Below, in pieces: positions 59,279 through 64,000 of a DNA stretch of 64,000 bases. Within the stretch, counting starts at the first letter, position 1. Each line of letters opens with the position of its first letter. The DNA is taken from the NCBI GenBank assembly GCA_944321955.1, contig CALUNG010000005.1, forward strand, positions 62,001-126,000. Direction: 5' to 3'. Under the pieces are notes generated by a model. That model had not been told where the DNA came from. It made no database searches and was given only the letters and a program-made list of their open reading frames with translations. Both the position numbers and the translations under genes were made by a program. Origin of the DNA: an uncultured Alistipes sp. Its GTDB lineage: Bacteria > Bacteroidota > Bacteroidia > Bacteroidales > Rikenellaceae.

Positions 59279-62200
59279 ATGAAGGATTACCGTATTTTTG
59301 TCGAGAAACGCCCTGCGTTCCGGGTTGAGGCCGAGAGCCTTCGCCGCGAGTTGAACGAGCATCTGGGGCTTCATGTCGCCGAGTTGCGACTGATCAACGT
59401 TTACGACCTGTTCGGGTTTACGCCCGAGCTGCTCGAGAAGTGCCGTTATCAGGTCTTCGGCGAGACGGTCACCGACACCGTTGTCGACAGTGTCGATCTG
59501 ACGGGGCACAGTTATCTTGCCGTCGAGTACCTGCCGGGTCAGTTCGACCAGCGTGCGGCGTCGGCCGAGGATTGCGTGCGGCTGATCGAGCCGTCGGCCG
59601 ATGTGCGCATACGCAGTGCGCGCCTGCTGGTGTTCGACGATACGGTCACCGATGCCGACGTCGACCGCGTGCGCGGCTACGTGATCAACAAGGTAGACTC
59701 GCGCGAGAAGGATCTGAGCCGTCTGGCCGCCATGGAGAATCCTCCGGTGAAGCCGGTGCCGGTTCTCGAGGGTTTCCGGGCCATGGCCGATTCCGAGGCT
59801 GGCGACTACTGCCGCCGCATGGGTCTGGCCATGAATGCCGACGACCTGCGCGAGGTGTTGCGTTACTTCCGTGAGGAGGGGCGCGATCCCTATGAAACGG
59901 AGCTTCGCATACTCGACACCTACTGGAGCGACCACTGCCGCCATACGACCTTCACGACGGTACTCGATGGCATCGAGGTCGAGGAGTCGTTCATCAAGGA
60001 CGACATCGACTCCACGCTGTCGCTCTACATGAAGATGCGCCGCGAGCTGGGACGCGAACACAAGAGTCTCTGCCTGATGGATCTTGCCACCATCGGTGCG
60101 CGCTACCTGCGCAAGAACGGTTACCTCGACGATCTGGAGGTGAGCGACGAGAACAACGCCTGCAGCATATACATTACGGTCGATGTCGACGGCAAGCCCG
60201 AGAAGTGGCTTCTGCAGTTCAAGAACGAGACCCACAACCATCCTACCGAGATCGAGCCTTTCGGCGGTGCGTCGACCTGCCTGGGCGGAGCCATACGCGA
60301 CCCGCTGTCGGGGCGCAGCTATGTCTACCAGGCCATGCGCGTCACGGGTGCGGGCGACATTTACCGTCCGGTGAGCGAGACGCTCGAGGGCAAGTTGCCG
60401 CAGCGCGTGATCAGCACCAAGGCGGCGGCCGGATATTCGAGTTACGGCAACCAGATAGGCCTCGCCACCACCCACGTGCGCGAGATATACCACGACGGAT
60501 ATACGGCCAAACGCCTCGAGGTGGGGGCCGTCGTCGGGGCGGTACGTGCCGAGAACGTGCGTCGCGAGGCGCCCGTTGCGGGCGATGCTGTGCTGCTGCT
60601 TGGCGGCCGCACGGGACGTGACGGTATCGGCGGAGCCACGGGTTCGTCGAAGGAGCACAACGCCCACTCTCTCGAGGAGTGCGGCAGCGAGGTGCAGAAG
60701 GGTAATGCCCCCGAGGAGCGCAAGCTCGAGCGGCTGTTCCGCCGTCCGGAGGTTACGCGCCTGATCAAGAAGTCGAACGACTTCGGTGCGGGCGGCGTGA
60801 GCGTTGCCATCGGCGAGCTGGCCGACGGTCTGGACATCTGGCTCGACCGCGTGCCGGTGAAGTACAGCGGCCTGAACTCCACGGAGCTGGCCATCAGCGA
60901 GTCGCAGGAGCGTATGGCGGTAGTTGTCGAGGCCGGCGACGTCGGGGAGTTCATGCGTTACTGCGCTTCGGAGAACGTCGAGGTCACGCACGTGGCCGAC
61001 GTTACGGATACGGCCCGCATGCGCATGTACGACCATGGCGTGAAGGTTGTCGACCTGGCCCGTTCGTTCATCGACAGTGCCGGAGCACCGCACTACGCCC
61101 ACGCTACGGTTGGAGCCGTCGCCAAACGCAATCCCTTCGAACGCAGGATGGAGGGCGAGACGCTGACCGACCGCATGAAGGCCGATCTGTCGGACCGCAA
61201 CGTGTTGTCGCAGCGCGGCCTTATCGAGATGTTCGACTCGACGATCGGAGCCTCGACGGTGCTGATGCCGTTCGGCGGCCGCACGCAGGATACCGAGACC
61301 CAGGTATCGGTACAGAAGATTCCCGTCGGCGATGCATATACCGACACGGCCAGCATCATGGCCTTCGGATACAACCCCTTCATTTCGGAGTGGAGTCCCT
61401 ATCACGGTGCGGCCTATGCCGTTATCGAGGCTGCTGCGAAGGTGGTTGCCGCGGGAGCCGAATACAGGCACATGCGCTACTCGTATCAGGAGTATTTCGA
61501 GCGCATGACCTCCGATCCGAAGACGTGGGGCAAGCCTCTGGCGGCGCTGCTGGGTGCGCTGAAGATGCAGGAGGAGCTGAAGCTTCCGTCGATCGGCGGC
61601 AAGGACTCGATGAGCGGCACGTTCGGATCGCTCAACGTTCCGCCGATGCTTATGGCCTTCGGCATCACCACGGTCGACGCGGGCCGTGTCATAAGTCCCG
61701 AATTCAAGCAGGCGGGCGACTACGTCTATGTCGTACGTCACCGTCCCCTGCGCAACCATATGCCCGACTGCGAGCAGTTGCGGCGCAACTTCACCTATGT
61801 CAGCGAGGCCATCGCCGGCGACCGCATCAAGGCGGCTTATGCCGTCGGTTTCGGCGGTGTGGGCGAGGCTCTGGCCAAGATGGCCTTCGGTAACCGCATA
61901 GGTGTCGAGGGCGAGATTTCGGAGAGTGCGCTGTTCGACTATTCGTACGGTTCGATCGTGGTCGAGAGCAGAGAGCGCCTCGATTACGATGCTGCCGAGC
62001 TGGTAGGTATGACCATTGCCGACGAGGCGTTGCGTCTCAACGGCGAGAACATGCTCCTTTCGGAGTTGAGGTGGGCCAATACCGAGCGCTTCACCACGGT
62101 CTATCCCGACAAGGGCGACAACCATGCGCCGATGGCCGTCGATACGCAGCACAAGTCGCGCATGGCCGAGTACAGGGGACCGGCCGTCGAGCACCCCGTG

Positions 62201-62992
62201 GCCTACCTGCCCGTATTCCCTGGAACCAACTGCGACTACGATACGGCGCGTGCATTCCGGCGTGCCGGCGCCGAGGTTACGACGAGTGTCTTCCGCAACC
62301 TGACGGCCGACGACATCACCGGTTCGATCGCCGAGATGAAGCGCTGCATCGATGCCTGCCACATCTTCGTGCTGAGCGGCGGTTTTTCGGCGGGCGACGA
62401 GCCCGACGGCAGCGGCAAGTTCATCGCGGCGGTGCTTAACAACCGCGAGGTTGCCGACGCCATACACCGTCTGCTCGACCGCGGCGGCCTGATTCTGGGT
62501 ATCTGCAACGGATTCCAGGCGCTGGTCAAGTCGGGACTGCTGCCCTACGGACGTCTGGGTACGGTTACGGTCGATTCGCCGACGCTCTTCCGCAACGACG
62601 TGAACCGCCACGTGTCGCAGATCGTCTCGACGCGTGTCGAGGCCGTGTCGTCGCCATGGCTCAAGGGATTCGACGAGGGCGACATCCACTCGATCGCCGT
62701 CAGCCACGGCGAGGGCAAGTTCATGGTCGGCGAGAAGCTTGCGGCGCAGCTCTTTGCCGAGGGACAGGTTGCCTTCCGTTATGTCGACCCGCTGGGCCGT
62801 CCTACGGACGAGGCGCCCTATAATCCCAACGGCTCGTATTATGCCATCGAGGGTATTACCGATCCGACGGGACGCATCCTCGGCAAGATGGGCCACACGG
62901 AGCGTTACGACGACAACCTGATGAAGAACATTGCGGGCGAGAAACGCCAGACGCTCTTCGCCAATGCGGTTAACTATTTCCGTCACAAATAG
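59279..62992 (+). CDS. purL: Phosphoribosylformylglycinamidine synthase, large form, 1237 aa
   Basis: Converts FGAR, glutamine and ATP to FGAM. All parts of the large single-chain form are present: an N-terminal PurS-like region, two AIRS-like halves (GGASTCLGGAIRDPLSGRS; LKLPSIGGKDSMSGTFGSL), and a C-terminal class I glutaminase with the nucleophile motif GICNGFQ and the His/Glu region SHGEGKF. The start at 59279 (MKDYRIFVEKRP) is preferred to 59252, which overlaps the end of purK. Length is as expected for the family. The long open frame on the opposite strand is a codon-bias shadow. Confidence 0.96.
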   Translation: MKDYRIFVEKRPAFRVEAESLRRELNEHLGLHVAELRLINVYDLFGFTPELLEKCRYQVFGETVTDTVVDSVDLTGHSYLAVEYLPGQFDQRAASAEDCVRLIEPSADVRIRSARLLVFDDTVTDADVDRVRGYVINKVDSREKDLSRLAAMENPPVKPVPVLEGFRAMADSEAGDYCRRMGLAMNADDLREVLRYFREEGRDPYETELRILDTYWSDHCRHTTFTTVLDGIEVEESFIKDDIDSTLSLYMKMRRELGREHKSLCLMDLATIGARYLRKNGYLDDLEVSDENNACSIYITVDVDGKPEKWLLQFKNETHNHPTEIEPFGGASTCLGGAIRDPLSGRSYVYQAMRVTGAGDIYRPVSETLEGKLPQRVISTKAAAGYSSYGNQIGLATTHVREIYHDGYTAKRLEVGAVVGAVRAENVRREAPVAGDAVLLLGGRTGRDGIGGATGSSKEHNAHSLEECGSEVQKGNAPEERKLERLFRRPEVTRLIKKSNDFGAGGVSVAIGELADGLDIWLDRVPVKYSGLNSTELAISESQERMAVVVEAGDVGEFMRYCASENVEVTHVADVTDTARMRMYDHGVKVVDLARSFIDSAGAPHYAHATVGAVAKRNPFERRMEGETLTDRMKADLSDRNVLSQRGLIEMFDSTIGASTVLMPFGGRTQDTETQVSVQKIPVGDAYTDTASIMAFGYNPFISEWSPYHGAAYAVIEAAAKVVAAGAEYRHMRYSYQEYFERMTSDPKTWGKPLAALLGALKMQEELKLPSIGGKDSMSGTFGSLNVPPMLMAFGITTVDAGRVISPEFKQAGDYVYVVRHRPLRNHMPDCEQLRRNFTYVSEAIAGDRIKAAYAVGFGGVGEALAKMAFGNRIGVEGEISESALFDYSYGSIVVESRERLDYDAAELVGMTIADEALRLNGENMLLSELRWANTERFTTVYPDKGDNHAPMAVDTQHKSRMAEYRGPAVEHPVAYLPVFPGTNCDYDTARAFRRAGAEVTTSVFRNLTADDITGSIAEMKRCIDACHIFVLSGGFSAGDEPDGSGKFIAAVLNNREVADAIHRLLDRGGLILGICNGFQALVKSGLLPYGRLGTVTVDSPTLFRNDVNRHVSQIVSTRVEAVSSPWLKGFDEGDIHSIAVSHGEGKFMVGEKLAAQLFAEGQVAFRYVDPLGRPTDEAPYNPNGSYYAIEGITDPTGRILGKMGHTERYDDNLMKNIAGEKRQTLFANAVNYFRHK

Positions 62993-63031
62993 ACAGATCG
63001 ACAGGGGCAGAGCAATTATCAATACAGAGAG

Positions 63032-63748
<717 letters not shown>

Positions 63749-63844
63749 TTTTACGGCCCTTGCGGGCCGCATGAGAGCACATACCGGCCGGAGATGTTCC
63801 GGAGTTTTTGACGAGGCGGTTCGCGGCCGGAAGCAGAGAAGAAA

Positions 63845-64000
63845 ATGCAGGATATAAAGAACACAATCGAGAGACTGCCGGATGACGAACTGCACGAGGA
63901 GTGCGGCGTATTCGGCGTATTCGGCGTACCCGACGCGGCGGGGCTGACCTATTACGGTCTGCATGCCCTGCAGCACCGCGGACAGGAGGGTTGCGGCATC
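63845..64000 (+). CDS. purF: Amidophosphoribosyltransferase, N-terminal fragment
   Basis: The first 52 codons are in the window; the rest is beyond the edge. The first 19 residues are a short propeptide, then [13 protein letters not shown] places the expected N-terminal nucleophile at Cys20 after processing. The family segment [19 protein letters not shown] follows. PurF starts purine synthesis from PRPP and glutamine. Downstream placement after purC matches the operon's logic. Confidence 0.92.
   Translation, partial: MQDIKNTIERLPDDELHEECGVFGVFGVPDAAGLTYYGLHALQHRGQEGCGI

Overview
The window reads as a chromosome segment of a gut-type member of the Bacteroidota, most likely Alistipes or a close Rikenellaceae relative. 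This is inferred from the relatively GC-rich coding sequence, two SusC/SusD pairs, Mfa/FimB-type fimbrial proteins, GldG-type ABC transporter subunits, many lipoproteins with acidic residues after the lipid cysteine, and -7 promoter boxes of the form TAnnTTTG. No rRNA, tRNA, CRISPR array or insertion sequence was recognised.

Region 1 (1-11.8 kb, minus strand) is a fimbria-like surface locus. A DUF3575 outer-membrane protein comes first, then a FimB/Mfa2-like anchor broken by a one-base frameshift, then a short fimbrillin-like lipoprotein. At least four long lipoproteins follow; they share almost the same N-terminal fimbrillin-like module but carry different beta-helix C-termini. Strong hairpins sit in the spacers between them.

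Region 2 (12.1-27 kb, minus strand) is mostly housekeeping: holB, folK, a duplicated-domain lipoprotein, an Ig-like lipoprotein, a PorT-like barrel, rbfA and a LolE/FtsX-type permease in one tight run; then a Wzx/MATE-like flippase; then an ABC transporter made of a GldA-like ATPase and two 769-residue GldF-GldG fusion proteins.

Region 3 (27.3-36.6 kb, plus strand) is a SusC-SusD-DUF4843-PKD-BACON operon. Its SusC frame is interrupted by a run of ten G; nine G would restore the full protein, so this is a candidate phase-variable switch caught in the OFF state.

Region 4 (37.3-44.2 kb, plus strand) holds four tandem paralogous surface lipoproteins. Each has its own terminator and a copy of the same promoter module: an inverted repeat TCAATAAT-N9-GTTATTAA, 10-11 bases, then TAATTTTG.

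Region 5 (44.2-57.1 kb, minus strand) is an ECF sigma/FecR-controlled SusCD locus with two glycerophosphodiester phosphodiesterases, two PQQ-like beta-propeller lipoproteins and a 41-residue small protein. Uptake of glycerophosphodiesters or a polymer of them is inferred.

Region 6 (57.3-64 kb, plus strand) is the purine operon purE-purK-purL-purC-purF, with purF cut by the window edge. It is preceded by a leader of about 390 bases containing 32-bp tandem repeats.
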